64,000 bases of DNA from Filobasidium wieringae (lineage: Eukaryota; Basidiomycota; Tremellomycetes; Filobasidiales; Filobasidiaceae). Of this stretch, positions 9,333-21,427 are shown one piece after another (within the stretch, counting starts at the first letter, position 1; the number at the start of each line of letters is the position of its first letter). The notes under the pieces were generated by a model. That model was not told where the DNA came from and made no database searches. It worked only from the letters and a program-made list of their open reading frames with translations. The stretch is from NCBI GenBank assembly GCA_001600055.1, contig BCIV01000014.1, forward strand, positions 434,001 through 498,000, written 5' to 3'. Both the position numbers and the translations under genes were made by a program.

Positions 9333-12300
9333 TCAGGCGGCCATATGCCGCGATGCAATGATCTTCGCGATGGTATCTCGTCTTATCGGGGTGTCGGAGA
9401 ACAAGGCGAGGATCAGGTGTACCAGTTCGTCAGGAGTGAAGTCGATCAATGCGCCAGACTCGAACAGGTAGGTGATATCAGCGAGGGATGCCTCCTGTGT
9501 GTGAGTTGATGGGATCAGAGACGGGACGTCATTACGGGTGAACGTGTGAGGTACTTGCCATGATTTCGGCAACATAGCAGAAGCGCAGCCAATGAGGCAC
9601 ATAGGCTACGATGTTGACGCCCTGTGACGTCGATGGAATGTCAGCAATCCCTCTTTCTCGGCCTGGACAAGCGTGCAGACTGACATGACTGTTGAACATC
9701 TCTTCGACCGGTCGAAGTACGTCGCAAATCTGCTTCAATCGCTCGGATTCGTCCGCGGTGATATCGGGAATGGCGACGATATCGTTCGTCACCTGGACGA
9801 CGGCGGTCTCGACCAATTGTCCGATACTGATCAGGCATTTCGGTTCGGTCAAGACGGTCTGTTCGAGGGTGTACCGAATGAGTTCCGTCCATAGGCTCTA
9901 CGGGCATGACGGGGACTTACCGCCCAGACCCGATGTAACATTTCCAACTTGTGTCTGATTTGCGACATGACTTGTTTCTGATGTTCGAACGCTGGACTGG
10001 ACGAGCTGTTCTCGAACCCGTTCGCTTCCGAGACGTCTTCCAGTACGCCTCGTCTTTGGATATCCTGCAAGTACATGTCGTTCATCTCAGTCAAAAGCTG
10101 AACAGGGCAAGACCATCATCGGGTTGAGAACGTACCATCTGTCTCTCATAAGCCTTCTCGCTCAACCGTCTCAGTTCGAGCGTGGATTCCGTGGGATCCC
10201 ACGTACTACCCGCCGCCATGGATTCCACCACGTCTGCGATCTGAAGACAATCGTTGGAGAACTGCATGGCCAGTGCGGGAACGTGATCGATCTGGGCCGC
10301 ATGGGCTTTAGGCATGAGGGTGCGGTACAGGTCCAAGATGTCTGGACCGGCGGATTGGATGGTGCGGGATAGGTCGGTGAATGAGGGGGAGGGGATACTG
10401 CCGCGGAATGAATCTTGAACAACGGTCCCATACCGAATCCAATCGTGAACCGGGGACTCACCTGATCGTCTCCAACCCCTGGGACATTTCCAAAACGTCG
10501 AGCAAGATCTCCAACAACGAATCACACGCTTTAGAAACGTAATACCGTTCCACCACGATCTCCTCCCTTCCCGTCTCCTTTTCCATCAGCTGTTCAGGTC
10601 GAGAACCATCCCCCCGTTCCCAAGGATCGTTCCATTCCTCCCCAACGTCCGATCCGAGGATGACGGAATTCACATCGGAACTCGCTCCCTCTCCTTCCCG
10701 CTCGTCCCGCTCGTCCCGCTCGAGGAGGGTCGGTTGTTTGTTCTTCTTGCCCAACTTGCGGGCTTGTCGGATAGGTTTGGAGATGGGTGGGGCGGTAGGT
10801 TTGGGAGCGGGGGCCAGGTCGTCGTCGTCGTCGAAACCCCAACCCGAATCTTCCTCTGAAGAAGGTCTCTTGTCTTCCTTCTCCATGGCCGATGAAGTAT
10901 CTTCATTCCACTCCCCGAACCCCCACCCATCCTTTTCTCCCTCCCTCTCCAGCCCCACCTCATTCTCATTCTCATTCTCAGTCTGCCCCTGATCCTGATC
11001 CTGACCCTGACCCTCCGTGACCGACCCGCCAAGCCCGACCCTCCGTTCCTTCTTGACCTCCACGCTATCCCACCCCTCCCAACCTCCCCTGATGATCCCC
11101 TCTGCCCTCTCCAACCACCCGCTCCTCACCTGCCCGGCCCAGAACCCCCCGGCCTGGGTGAGGTAGAAGGAAGAGATCAGGGAGCTAGCGGGGATGAGTT
11201 GGTGCTCGAATTCCATGGCTCGGGTTATGGATTGGGACCAGGGGGGCAGTTGGAACCGGGAAGTAGGGACGGTCCGTTGGATCTTCTCCTTTATTATCGA
11301 TTGGATGAGAGAGGTCTTGATCCCATTCACGAACTTCTCTAGGGTCCCATTCAATCCCGATGCGACGGGATCGCGTGGCGGGACCTGGAAGATGAGGGCT
11401 AACCGATCAAAGAACCCTAAGAGGGAGCTGAAGAGCCTCTTATCCCTCTCCTCATCCAAAACCTTCCCACCCCCCTCTCGTTCCCAAGTGATCGCCCACC
11501 TCACCTCCCCCTCCCCTTCTCGCCTCCCCAAACGAGCTTCCCGTTCCGAATCGGTGCGGGTCAGACGGGTCAATAAACCCTGGACCAGACGATCGTGAAG
11601 AGCAGGAAGGAGGGGGATGAGGAGATCGTACCGATCCAGCCGGAGGAGAAGGTGGTGGAATGAGACGGGGGGAGGGAGGGTGGATGGTTTTTTCCCCGAT
11701 TCTGCGAGGCGAGGCGATTCAACTCGTCGATTCGAAATTCCCATCCAAACCGATTCCCCACGTATGAGAATCGTATAACCAAAAAAAAAAGGGGGACGTA
11801 CCGCTCCAACCCCTCAACCTGACTTGTTCCCGGAAGACCAGCCCTACCAGCTCCGAACCTCCATCCCCAGCCTCGTTAGAGGACGTAGGGGAGGGATCGA
11901 AAGCCCGGCCAAACGCCTCTCTCAGCTGATCCGTGTGTATGTTCTCGAGGTGTTTTGCTCGGTCCTACCGCGTTGGCGTTTGTCGACCGAACGAGATTTG
12001 GGGAGATGAGATGAAATGAGATGAGATGAGATGAGATGAGATGAGATGAGATGAGATGAGATGAGATGAGATGAGATGAGATGAGATGAGATGAGATGAG
12101 ATGAGATGAGATGGAACGAAGAAAGGGAAGAGAAAGAGAAAGAAAGAAAGAAAGCAAGAAAGAAAGAGAGAGAGAAAAAGAACGGTCAGATGATTTAACG
12201 GAATGAGAAAGACGGACAGGAGACGAGGCCAGGATGGGTCGATTCGGACTCACTTGAAGACATGCCCAAGCTTTAGACCTGCGGAGGATCTCCCCCACCT

Positions 12301-13039
12301 CCCCTCTCTCCCCTGTCTCCCCTCCCAATCCCACCCCCCTACTGTCGTCCCAAACCTCCCCCCCCCATCCGTCCAGATCAACCACTCCACCCCTAACCTT
12401 CCCCTCCAACCGCCCCAGCGCGCGGGTCCTAGCGTGCAGCTCTTCCAGCGTGGCGATGTGGGCGAGGGAGAGGGAGAGGGTCTGGGTGTGCAGGGTTTGG
12501 GAATGGAGATGCTTCAAAAGGGGGTGGGTTAGGTTTTCCTGCGTTCGTCGAAAGTCGGGAGGGTGACATGCGATGAAATGCAAGAGGGTTTTTCAGTTCT
12601 TCTTTGTTTTCTCTCAGTGGATCGGGGAGGGGAGAGGACGAAAAGGGACGTACAGTACTTCTCAACCCGCCCTCGATGGCGCTCAGTTGTTCCTGCGTTT
12701 GCTGGAGTTGGGATAGGATGGAGAGGGAAGAGAGGGAGTGGGTGGTTAATGAGGGGAAATGGGTGTGGATTAGGTGGTGGATCGTGCTCTGATTGGGGTT
12801 GGGGGGTTAGTTGGGCGATAGAGGGAGAACGCAGAGGGAGAGGCGGAGGGAGAAGAGGAGGGGGAAATGGGACCGACCTGTTTATGGTCAAACGAACGGA
12901 CCAACTCATGCTTGACCTGACTGATCGTCCTCGACTTGTCCTCTGAATAGACTGTCGACGCATTGGATGTGGTGGGTGTGGATGAGGATGGCGTGGAGGG
13001 GGAGATGATCGGATTGAACGATGCGTGGATGCAAGTCAT
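9333..13039 (-). CDS. ZW10: ZW10-family protein (Dsl1/RZZ complex subunit)
   Basis: Vesicle tethering (NRZ/Dsl1) and, in animals, kinetochore checkpoint subunit. Start MTCIHASFNPI at 13039; first exons 12878-13039, 12654-12788, 12254-12538, 11802-11925, then one beginning at 11722. The N-terminal part is coiled-coil-like (LHSQTLHTQTLSLSLAHIATLEELHARTRALG). The central part has an acidic low-complexity linker. The C-terminal part has ZW10 hallmarks: DLYRTLMPKAH, AMQFSNDCLQIADVV, a middle segment LISIGQLVETAVVQVTNDI, and a last exon DITYLFESGALIDFTPDELVHLILALFSDTPIRRDTIAKII before TGA at 9333. Intron 11926-12253 is unusually long because of a microsatellite. Identification rests on the C-terminal pattern, so function in kinetochore versus traffic is not resolved. 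Confidence 0.8.
12005..12112 (+). repeat. (ATGAG)n microsatellite in a ZW10 intron
   Basis: Nineteen perfect ATGAG units run from 12016 to 12110, with imperfect units at 12005-12015. Read on the coding strand of ZW10 this is a CTCAT repeat, pyrimidine-rich, inside the intron 11926-12253. It is the longest tandem repeat in the window. Confidence 0.97.
12119..12181 (+). repeat. Purine-rich (AAAG/AG) simple repeat
   Basis: A stretch of GAAAG, AAAG and AG units adjoins the ATGAG array within the same ZW10 intron. On the transcribed strand it is a long polypyrimidine run. Confidence 0.9.
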
Positions 13040-13327
13040 TCTGTTGCTGTTGCTGTTCGTCAGGGAGGACGAGGGAGGGACGAGAAGAGAAGAGATGACA
13101 TGTGATGTGATGTGAAGCTGTGAAGATGACGTCTTGACCCGAATAAAAACGCGTAATCTCATCAGAAAATACGCGTTCCACGTGGTTCACATTGTCAACA
13201 GACGCTGCACGGTGCACGGCGAGTCTACGGACAAGCGGTGGGTAACAATGACCTCCCCATCATCATTCTCATCAAAAGACGACCTGCTCACTCACCGACA
13301 CACTCACTCACCAACCAACACACTGCG
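13040..13327. promoter_or_regulatory. Divergent ZW10/RGD2 promoter with two MCB boxes and an E-box
   Basis: 288 nt between start codons. ACGCGT occurs at 13149-13154 and 13171-13176, 16 nt apart, followed by CCACGTGG (E-box core CACGTG at 13179-13184). A pair of MCB elements in such a short region is far above chance (one per about 4 kb), so cell-cycle control of one or both genes is a fair inference. Confidence 0.55.
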
Positions 13328-16300
13328 ATGACCCCCCCGATCCTCCTCCCCCCCACGTTCCAGAACAGCTTCTGGTCACAGGACGGTCATGCCTCCGCCA
13401 TCCAAACCGTCTTCCACACGCTCGACCAGGGATGCACAGAGGACCGCCAGCTGGTCACCTTCATCAGGGATCAGGCGGGCTCCTACACCCCTCCCCCTCC
13501 CTCGTCACACCTCACCCCCACCCCCCTCTCCAGCCCCTCGCTCAGCCTGAACACCTCGTTGTCCACCCTCCAGACCGCGAGCGACCACACGGCCAGGCTG
13601 TACCGACACACCGCGCATCAACTGCTGCTCGTCGCTCAGGGGTTCGAGAGTTGGGGAAAGGGGCATGAGGGAAGGGTCAGGGTGGCCAGGGGGGAGTGGA
13701 TGGGCGAGGAGAAGAGGAACGGGGCCGGGTTGGTCGCGGATTACGAGCGGTTGGGGAGGGAGGTCGCCAAGGTGTGTTTCGAGTGCGGACGTGAGAGCGA
13801 GGGGGATGTTGGGGCTGATTTGATCTGATTGATCTCTTTTTGCTCTTTTCTCTCTTTCACTCTCTTTTCACTCTCTTTCACTCTCTTTCACTCTCTTTTC
13901 ACCCTCTTCACTCTCTTCACTCTTTTCTCTCTTTCACTCTCCTTCACTCTTTCCACAGCTAAAACAGAAATACCTAACCAAAGCCAATCAAGCGGACGAT
14001 CTGGAAGAAGAGTCAGTTCAGCAGTTCACTTCCCTTCTTTCCCCATCCTTTGGTCCCTCATCTCTGATCGATTTATCTCTGATCCCTGATCTCTGATCTC
14101 TAATCACTGATCACTCGTTCTATTGTAGTGCGAGGTTCCATACGACCACGACGACCACCAGCACGACGATCCCGGAGGAAGACCACCAGACCACCACCTC
14201 GACTTCGACCTCTACCTCGACGGCCTCGGCATCATGGAGAAACTCATACACCCTCCCTCCCACTCCCAATTCGCCCCGCCTCCGGTCTCTCCAACAAACT
14301 CAACCCCACGCTCACGCTCGGACTCCGAGTTCGCACTCACACTCACACTCACACTCGCACTCGCACTCGCACTCGCATTCGCACTCGCATTCGCTCAATC
14401 CCGGTCATACACAAGCGGGAGACCCCCCGATGAGCCCCGCGGGATTGAGGAGGACGGGGACCGTGGCGGAACGGATCGAGGAGAAGTTACGGTCCGTCGG
14501 GCTTGTCACTCCTGGGGCGGGGGCGGGGGCGGGGGTGAGGTCTGATCGGCAGGAGGGGTTGGCTGAGGCGGAGCTAGGTGAGGGACAGGGAGTGAGACAG
14601 GGGGAGGGTGCGGGTGGGGAGAAGGGATTACCGGGTCTGCCCCCAGGTCCGGCGGCTGGTCTGAAATCACACTCGCACTCGCACTCTCAGTCGCACTCTC
14701 AGTCGCACTCGCACTCGCAGTCCCAATCGGGGCTGTACAACACAGACCCCTCCACCCCGCTCCTCTTGGCAGGCCTTTCCCTACCGCTCCAAGGACTGCT
14801 AAGTCTGTTGAGTGAGTTTGAGCGGGTTGTGGGGGGGACGCTCCCGCCTGATAGGGCCGATAGGGGCGAGCTTGGGGCTGGTAATGGCAAAGGTAAGAGC
14901 GTGGGCGAGGCGCAGGAGGAACCTCTCAGGAGCAGGACGAGGACGACGGTTTTTGGGACTTGGGACGGGTGTTTCTCCGGGGAAGAAGTCGTCACTTGGA
15001 TCTTGAGTAGGGTGAGTCCGGGTTGGTCATGGGTGGAGGGGTGGAGGTGTTGATCGGAACGTTCTTTCGTTTTTTCGTCTTTCTTTCGTTCGTCTACGTT
15101 GGCACTGTGGACGCACGACAGATGGAGGGACTCGGAGGGGATAGACAGAGGGGGGAAGAGGTCTGTTCGGAATTACTCCGGTGGGGTTTGATCGGCAGGG
15201 TAGGGGTCGGGAGGGGTTGGGAAGGTGGGCCGGATACGTATTACGTGCTCAAGGATTCGGTCAGTCGCTTCGGGGAACGTTTTTTGGGGAGGTGGTTGGG
15301 ATGGGATGGGAGCTGATACGATGCTTGATACGACGCTTGATGCCCTGCACTGCGCTGACAGGCGACGGACGATTCGTTATTCGCCATCGAGGCGCTGAGG
15401 AATCATATTCACGCTCTCACCACGACTAACCATCCTCCCCCCGCCCGACCCGCTGGGGTTCCAGTCCCACCTTCCCCTTCATCGTCTCCCGCGTCGAAAT
15501 TGATGACGACGACCACCACCCCCTCCGTCCCTTCCCTCGCCACGGCCAGTTCTCTCATCCAGAATTACCTCCCCTCCGCACTCAAGGGCAGCATCTCCCT
15601 CGCCGAACCCGCTCATATCCGCGCGAGGAGGGAGGCCAAGTTGGCAGATGAGGAGTACAGGGAGGCTTTGAGGGAGTTGGAGGATATGAGACTGGGCATC
15701 GAGCAGAGGCTGGAGCGGGGTTTGGGCGTTTGGGAAGGTTGGGAGAGGGAACGGTTGAGGGCCGTCAAGACTGGTCAGTCCGTCGGTCCTTCCTCTTTTT
15801 GGGGACACCGAGGTGATCGGGAGATGGCTGATGAGGACGGACCTCGATAGTGCTCACTCAGTATGAAAATGTTGTCACTTCCCTTCCGAAACGATTGGCG
15901 GAGATTACCAGTGGAGTCAAGATCGCGGTCGAGGCGTTTAAACCTGATGCCGAGTGAGTGGCGGCGTACGTTTTGTCGGTGCTGGAACGTCTCTGATACC
16001 TCGGTTCAGCCTTGTGGCCATGATCGAAGGGAACCGGACGGGGAATTTCGTAAGCCTCTTCATTACCGCCAACGGGCTCGAACTCACACCAGGTTGACCC
16101 CCTTCGACAGCGACCGAGAGCTCATATATACGACAGCCTCGATTCGGACGATTACGACGTCACGTTCGGGATCGACCTGCGCAAGTGGGGCGGTCAACAG
16201 GGTTGGAAGGCGATCATGCGCAAGGAAGCTGAAGGGAACGCTCCGAAGGAGACCGTACCTCATGTGCTCACCGCCTTGCTGCGTGGGCTCGAGCAGAGGT

Positions 16301-17929
16301 ATCAGGCGGTACCGGACGATGGTGAGCTTGACTTTTTCGTCGAATGGGTGGAAATCATGGCCACGGCTGACACGGGACGACACGTGACGACTCGATAGTG
16401 AGGAGGAAATCTTGGTTGTACTTGGTCTCCCTTCAAGAGGTACATCCTCTTCGAGAGATGATCAACGATCCTCATGTTCCTACCGAAGAGATGATCAAGG
16501 AGGTCAAGAGGTACAACCCGCCCGTCATTGCCGCTACCGGTAAGTCACGCCGTCGACCGTTTACCTTCATCTCGCTACGGACTGACGAGATCCCCCGCGA
16601 TAGTCAAATTATGGCTTTTGGAACTTCACCCTTCCTTGCTGGGTTACGAGAATTACGAAACGATACAGGCCATCTATAAAAAGGGCAACGAACAGATCAA
16701 CTCTCCCGAGGATATCAAAAAGGCCTTGGGCGAGATCCTTACGAAACTTCCTGGACCACAGGTCTTGGTACTCGACGCCGTCACGTCTCACTTTAACACT
16801 TTGATCGCCAATACCAAGACTGAAGAATCGGACGAGGCTTATATCACCAAGCTCTCCCTTTCCATCGGACGACGTGAGTCTGAACGACCGCCGATTTTTG
16901 CTTTACTCGTGTTGATCGAAAGGGCTCGCTAGATATCCTTCGTCCCCAAGTCGAGACCGCTCGAACTATGCAGGATCTCACTCCGTCGCGCTTCTTCGCC
17001 GATTTGCTCGCTCATCGAGACGAGTTGCTACCCGAACTCGTCGAACGCGCTCGTAAAACCCTCGATCGACCTATGCCTCAACGGAAACGCACTCGACCGG
17101 TCGATCAGCGCATCTCTCGATCAAAGCTGAGCGTCTCGGGGGAGGACGGTCGCGAGTTGCTTCGCGGTCAGGTCCCTCGGACGCCATCACGCAGCTCGAT
17201 CATCTCCGTTCAGATGGCGGATCCTCCTGCTTCCCCTGCACCGGAGACCGCTCGTACGGAGACCGCCTCTATGATCCGTCCGGAGAGCCCTATGCTCGTT
17301 GATACCGTACCCTCCGAAGGGTTGAGTAGGACCGCTTTGGTCGATGACGGAGCTCCTGAGGTTTCGCAAAAGGCTCTCGAACAAGAGAGACCAGCGACTC
17401 CGATCGAAATCGTTCCTGCAGACTTACCGGCCACGCCGATTGCGGTCGCACCTCCATTAGCTCCACAACCGATCGAAGCGGTCCCCAAGGCCGATGACAG
17501 CATAAAGGATAACCATCCTGTCAGCTCGAACGAAGATGTCGTTCTGTCGCTTGACAAGGAACGTGTCGGATTCTCATCGGCAGGAGGGGCGCGCTTGTCG
17601 CGCAAGCGTCCGGTCAGCAAAGATCTTGGTGATCAGCCTCTCATCGACGGGGATAGCACGCTCCGCCGAACCGGTTCAGGCGAAGCGAGTAAAGGAGTAG
17701 TCAGAGGACCGAGACGTAAGCCTAACATATCTTCCTTTGATCTTCACGCCTGAGTATTGAATATCCGTACGTCGCCACCACAGTCGCAACGCGTGGTCCT
17801 CGGCCCGTACCGAGCAAGATAGCGGCCGAGTTGGCATCTCCCAGCTCCGCCAGACCTTCCTCGCCGAGCATCAAGGATAGGATAGCGAATCTCGAGAGCA
17901 GAGCGAATGGTGATGACAGGTTTGTGTAG
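13328..17929 (+). CDS. RGD2: F-BAR / DEP / RhoGAP protein, Rgd2-like
   Basis: Rho GTPase regulator acting at membranes, roughly 1,200 residues in many exons (13328-13771, 13959-14011, 14129-15011, 15122-15259, 15362-15773, 15851-15953 and later). The N-terminal half of an FCH/F-BAR domain is FQNSFWSQDGHASAIQTVF. A Ser/His-rich disordered linker follows, then a DEP domain (GTWDGCFSGEEVVTWILSR; CSELLRWGLIGRV; DTYYVLKDS). The second half of the F-BAR comes next (EPAHIRARREAKLADEEYREAL; ERERLRAVKTVLTQYENVVTSLP). DEP inserted inside the F-BAR is the Rgd2 arrangement. The RhoGAP part includes RAHIYDSLD, VPHVLTALLRGLEQ, PPVIAATVKLWLLELHPSLL, VLDAVTSHFNTLI and SLGRHIL-like sequence. The usual EGIFR arginine-finger segment reads SWLYLVSLQEVHPLRE. 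A disordered tail ends GDDRFV, TAG at 17927. Confidence 0.85.
13829..13957 (+). repeat. CACTCTCTTT pyrimidine-rich intron repeat
   Basis: Much of the first RGD2 intron (13772-13958) consists of degenerate TTTCACTCTC units, a long polypyrimidine tract directly before the 3' splice site (ttccacag). It is intronic because the flanking exons EVAK and LKQKYLTKANQADD join in frame. Confidence 0.85.
14331..14396 (+). repeat. CACTCG/CACTCA array coding for Ser-His repeats
   Basis: A hexanucleotide-type repeat inside RGD2 exon 3 encodes about eleven Ser-His pairs. A second, shorter Ser-His/Ser-Gln array occurs at about 14669-14730. Both lie in the disordered linker between the F-BAR N-terminal half and the DEP domain. 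Confidence 0.9.
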
Positions 17930-18902
17930 ATGACGGTTTTTGATTCTTGATTGCTGTACGTCGGTAGGATGCGGAGTTTCCCTTCTGCAGATATACATAT
18001 ATAGTTGGCACGTCCATGTGCATTCCTCAAGCATGGTTAGATCACTCTCCAGCAAGCTCAATATTTCATTCACCGCAATGTCGATCGCGAAATATGGAAT
18101 ACGTATGACCAAGAAATTTCGGAAAGCCGGCATGGCTCATATGAGGCGACCGTCGGCCGGTGGATGTGTTACAGCTGGAGACGTCAGGCGGGTTAGAGTC
18201 CAGATACTTGCGCTCCTGACCGCAGGACTATCTCCGTTACCTTCCCTTTCAACGATTAATCGAGACAACGGGGAGCCGTGGCGTCATTAATGATACTGCA
18301 GGGGCCCGTTAAAAAAGAGCTCAACGGCGGGCTGGATATAATTTGCGAAAGTGATGATTTCAATCAAGTCTGGAAGGGGTCGAGACGGTGGCGAAGAACA
18401 TGCGTGCTTTTTCAAGAATGTCGATTCGTACAGACAAGCACGTCGAATCACCGCTCCCGAGTGGGTTTCCAGTTACGAGATGACCCCTGAGAAGGATGCA
18501 AGATCCCAAGGTGACAGCTGCTAGCATGATGGCTCTAGAAAAGACTAAAGAAAGGGAGGACTTGGGAACGACAGGTTTAGGGATCGTTTGACCTGAATTG
18601 GCGATACCAGTATGTCCTCATTGTGATACAATGAATGGCGCGAGTTGATGAAGGACCGTCCAAGTAACAGAGATGAGGAACAAAACAACGCTTGGTTCGA
18701 AACGGTGTCAGAAACGAAGGTCACATCAGATACAATATTTCATGTCATGTTAGAGCTAAGCATAAGAGACCGCCGATACTGCTGAGAGTCTAAGCCAACT
18801 CTCGCCAACACAATAAAAAGACAACTATGGCAGCGTTTACTGGCAATGCGAGATTAGGGAGAGCGAACTAAAGGAAATGGAAGAGTTCTACTGTATCTTT
18901 GT
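17930..18902. other. Intergenic region between convergent RGD2 and PTC2
   Basis: 973 nt with only short open frames. It presumably contains both 3' UTRs. It is longer than the other convergent gaps in the window (29, 159 and 306 nt). I see no tRNA, and no snoRNA with convincing paired boxes. Confidence 0.5.
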
Positions 18903-21427
18903 TCACATCTTCATGGGCGAGTCAGAGCTGTCCATTAGACCCTCGACCTTGACAGCGCCACTAGGGGCATCGCCTTCTGGTTCCCGTTTAAGTTGTTCCT
19001 GAGGTTTCGATTCGGATCCGTCGCCCTGCTTGGGTGGACGAGGGGCTTCGCCGTGAGAATCCTGATCCATGTCAGTGTCAAAGTCCTATAATCCCAATCA
19101 GCGATCCCGAAAACGAATATTAGAAATCACCGGGACTAACCAGCTTGTCAGGAGATGAAGTCTGAGGTGGTCCTCTTGCAGAGGTTAATGCGCGGACGAA
19201 TTGCGCAAGGGCCTGAGAATCGCGCATTCATCAGTTTCTGTTTCTGTACCTCTACCCCTGGCCCCCCGGAAATTGACTCACATCTTGTCGAGAAACTCCA
19301 CCGTCTGCTCCATGACCTCGGCCGTCCTGGCTCTCCTCTGAGCCTTCACTGATGTCATCGTCCTCTCCGCTAGCTTGTAATTGAATACCCCTAGCTCCCA
19401 AGGCCTGTTGCAGACCGGCCAACCCGCTCATGGCTCCTTGACGCAGACCACCTGCTACACCGGGCATAGCAGTGGCCTGAGAGTGTCCGAATACATCAGC
19501 TACCTGCTCGGGAGTGTGGTAACCAACTAGAAGGAAACGGAGTTTAGTACGTGCGCAAGCAACGCGATCCGTCAGATCAACTCACCGTTGCCATCAACGC
19601 GACTCTTTACCCATTGTTGCCATTCCTCGACCGTTCGTCCGTTCAAAAGAGCAACAATGACCACGGTCATGTTATCACATCCAATCCCTCCAAGTTCGGA
19701 ATCCGGTGCAAGGCACTTGATCATAAGGTCTTCACAAGTCTTGGTCAAGCTGTCTCCGTTAGCAACAGCTCGTCGAACAAAGTCGACGACCTGCTGAGAG
19801 GAGAGACAGTCCCAGATTCCATCACAAGCCAGGACCAAGAATTCCTCGCCTCCGTCCATGGAGTGCACCTTGATTTCTGGGTCGGCAGTGACGATCTGCT
19901 TTTCAGGCTCAAGACCAAAGTTTTGCTTGAATTCGAAATCACCAAGAGCACGGGACAATGCCAAGTTACCTATCGATCGTAATCGATTTCGAATGAGCGA
20001 TAGCTCCTAAAAGCTGGTGGGTTCGAACCCCATGACTTACCGTTAACACGACCGAACTCGACGAATCCACCAGCAGCGGTGATACGAGCGTTCTCTGGTA
20101 CATTGGTAGGCTTGTGATCCTCGGACATCTCCTTGGCAACACCTCGGTAACCCAAAACACATCGCGAGTCTCCAGAGTTGGCCTAGTAAGCGGAAGGCAC
20201 TGCGATAAGCGATCGCATCTCCCCTCCACGTGATTCGGTTGACTTACACAGATGATCTCATCATCGAGAGTGATCAAGGCGGACACGGCGGTACAACCTG
20301 AAGGGTCGTTGAAAAAGCTGGGATCTAGTGATTGCTGCGCATCAGCTTTCCAATCGTACTATTCTTATCTTCTTGTCCGTATGCTCACCCGCACGCAGAT
20401 CCTCATCTGTCTTCAAATAAAGAGTCTTCAAAGCTTTCTTGTAATCACCAGTCTCTGCAGATTGCGAAAAAGTAAGCCAGTATCAGCATATGCCTTTCAG
20501 AGCACAGTACACTTGAATGAGAAGTAGGACTTACTATAAGCCTCCAATGCCGCTAATCGTGAATGAATAGTGGTTCCGGTGAACTTCGCAACGGACGATC
20601 CTATTCTCCAGCCAGAATGACGATCAACAACTTCGCCTAAACTGCTTCCACGTGGGACAGGAGGCAGAACTAACCTCCATGTCCATCGAATACTCCAAAG
20701 AAAGCAGGACCATCCTCTCCTTCAGCGTTAGTCAACGAGCTGCCCTCAGGCTGAGCGGGGATCTCCTTTGATACGGCCAAGCCCCCGGCGTTCTCGTTAG
20801 GAGGAAGGGAAAGGTGTAGGGAATGGGCGTCTTCCATGCTGATTCGCCATCCTTGCATATCACTGACGGCTACTGCGAACCGCTTGCCCCGCACAACCAT
20901 GGAGGTGTGCTTCTCGGTTACTGTGCGTCGGAACGGGTGGTGGGTGTACAAAATCGGGAGGTATAGGGGGGACGACGGGATGGTTGAATGAAAAACACGA
21001 CGTGTGTGATCCAGCGGATAGGTTCAGGAGTGGTAAAACAGAGAACCGCCGAGTTGCAACGACATCCCGAGTGAGGAGATAAGCACCGTCCATCGAGATA
21101 GATCAAAAATACAAACAAAAACAATCGAAATTTCGAGTAAGTTTCTTGATCATCGTTTCTTTCAACAGCCACCCTGTCGTTGTGTGTTGCTAGGAGAGGT
21201 GGATATGACTAACCTGGCTCTGAGAGTGTTTGACCCTGTTGTGACGATTACGATCGTATTGGTAATACAACGGATTGTTGCCCGACGAGATGCAGGTAAA
21301 AGACGTATCGATCCGGCAGAAGGAAAGAACGAGATGACAGGATGAGAGAAGGGAATGACAGCGAAAAGGGTCAGATTTCTGTTCTACGACTCCACGAGTT
21401 CAACCATAAACAAGTCGTGCGCACCAT
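18903..21427 (-). CDS. PTC2: PP2C-type protein phosphatase Ptc2/Ptc3
   Basis: Mn/Mg-dependent Ser/Thr phosphatase that dampens stress MAPK and checkpoint kinase signalling (family role). Catalytic motifs in order: [119 protein letters not shown] and [13 protein letters not shown]. Metal-binding Asp residues are present. A Ptc2-type C-terminal extension, acidic and Gly-rich, ends [12 protein letters not shown] at 18903. The first conserved residues GQTLSEP lie at about 21210-21230 with no ATG beside them. The initiator must sit in a small upstream exon; ATG at 21427 (ATG|gtgcgc) or 21407 would fit, so this start is uncertain. Confidence 0.93.

Noticed and set aside
18345..18495. Possible box C/D snoRNA (GTGATGA and CTGA) between RGD2 and PTC2
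   Set aside because: The boxes are about 135 nt apart with no terminal stem pairing them.
20010..20036. GGGTTCGAACCCC, a tRNA B-box-like hairpin in a PTC2 intron
   Set aside because: No acceptor, D-arm or anticodon arm can be drawn in the flanking sequence, and exons lie too close. Chance match or a relic at most.
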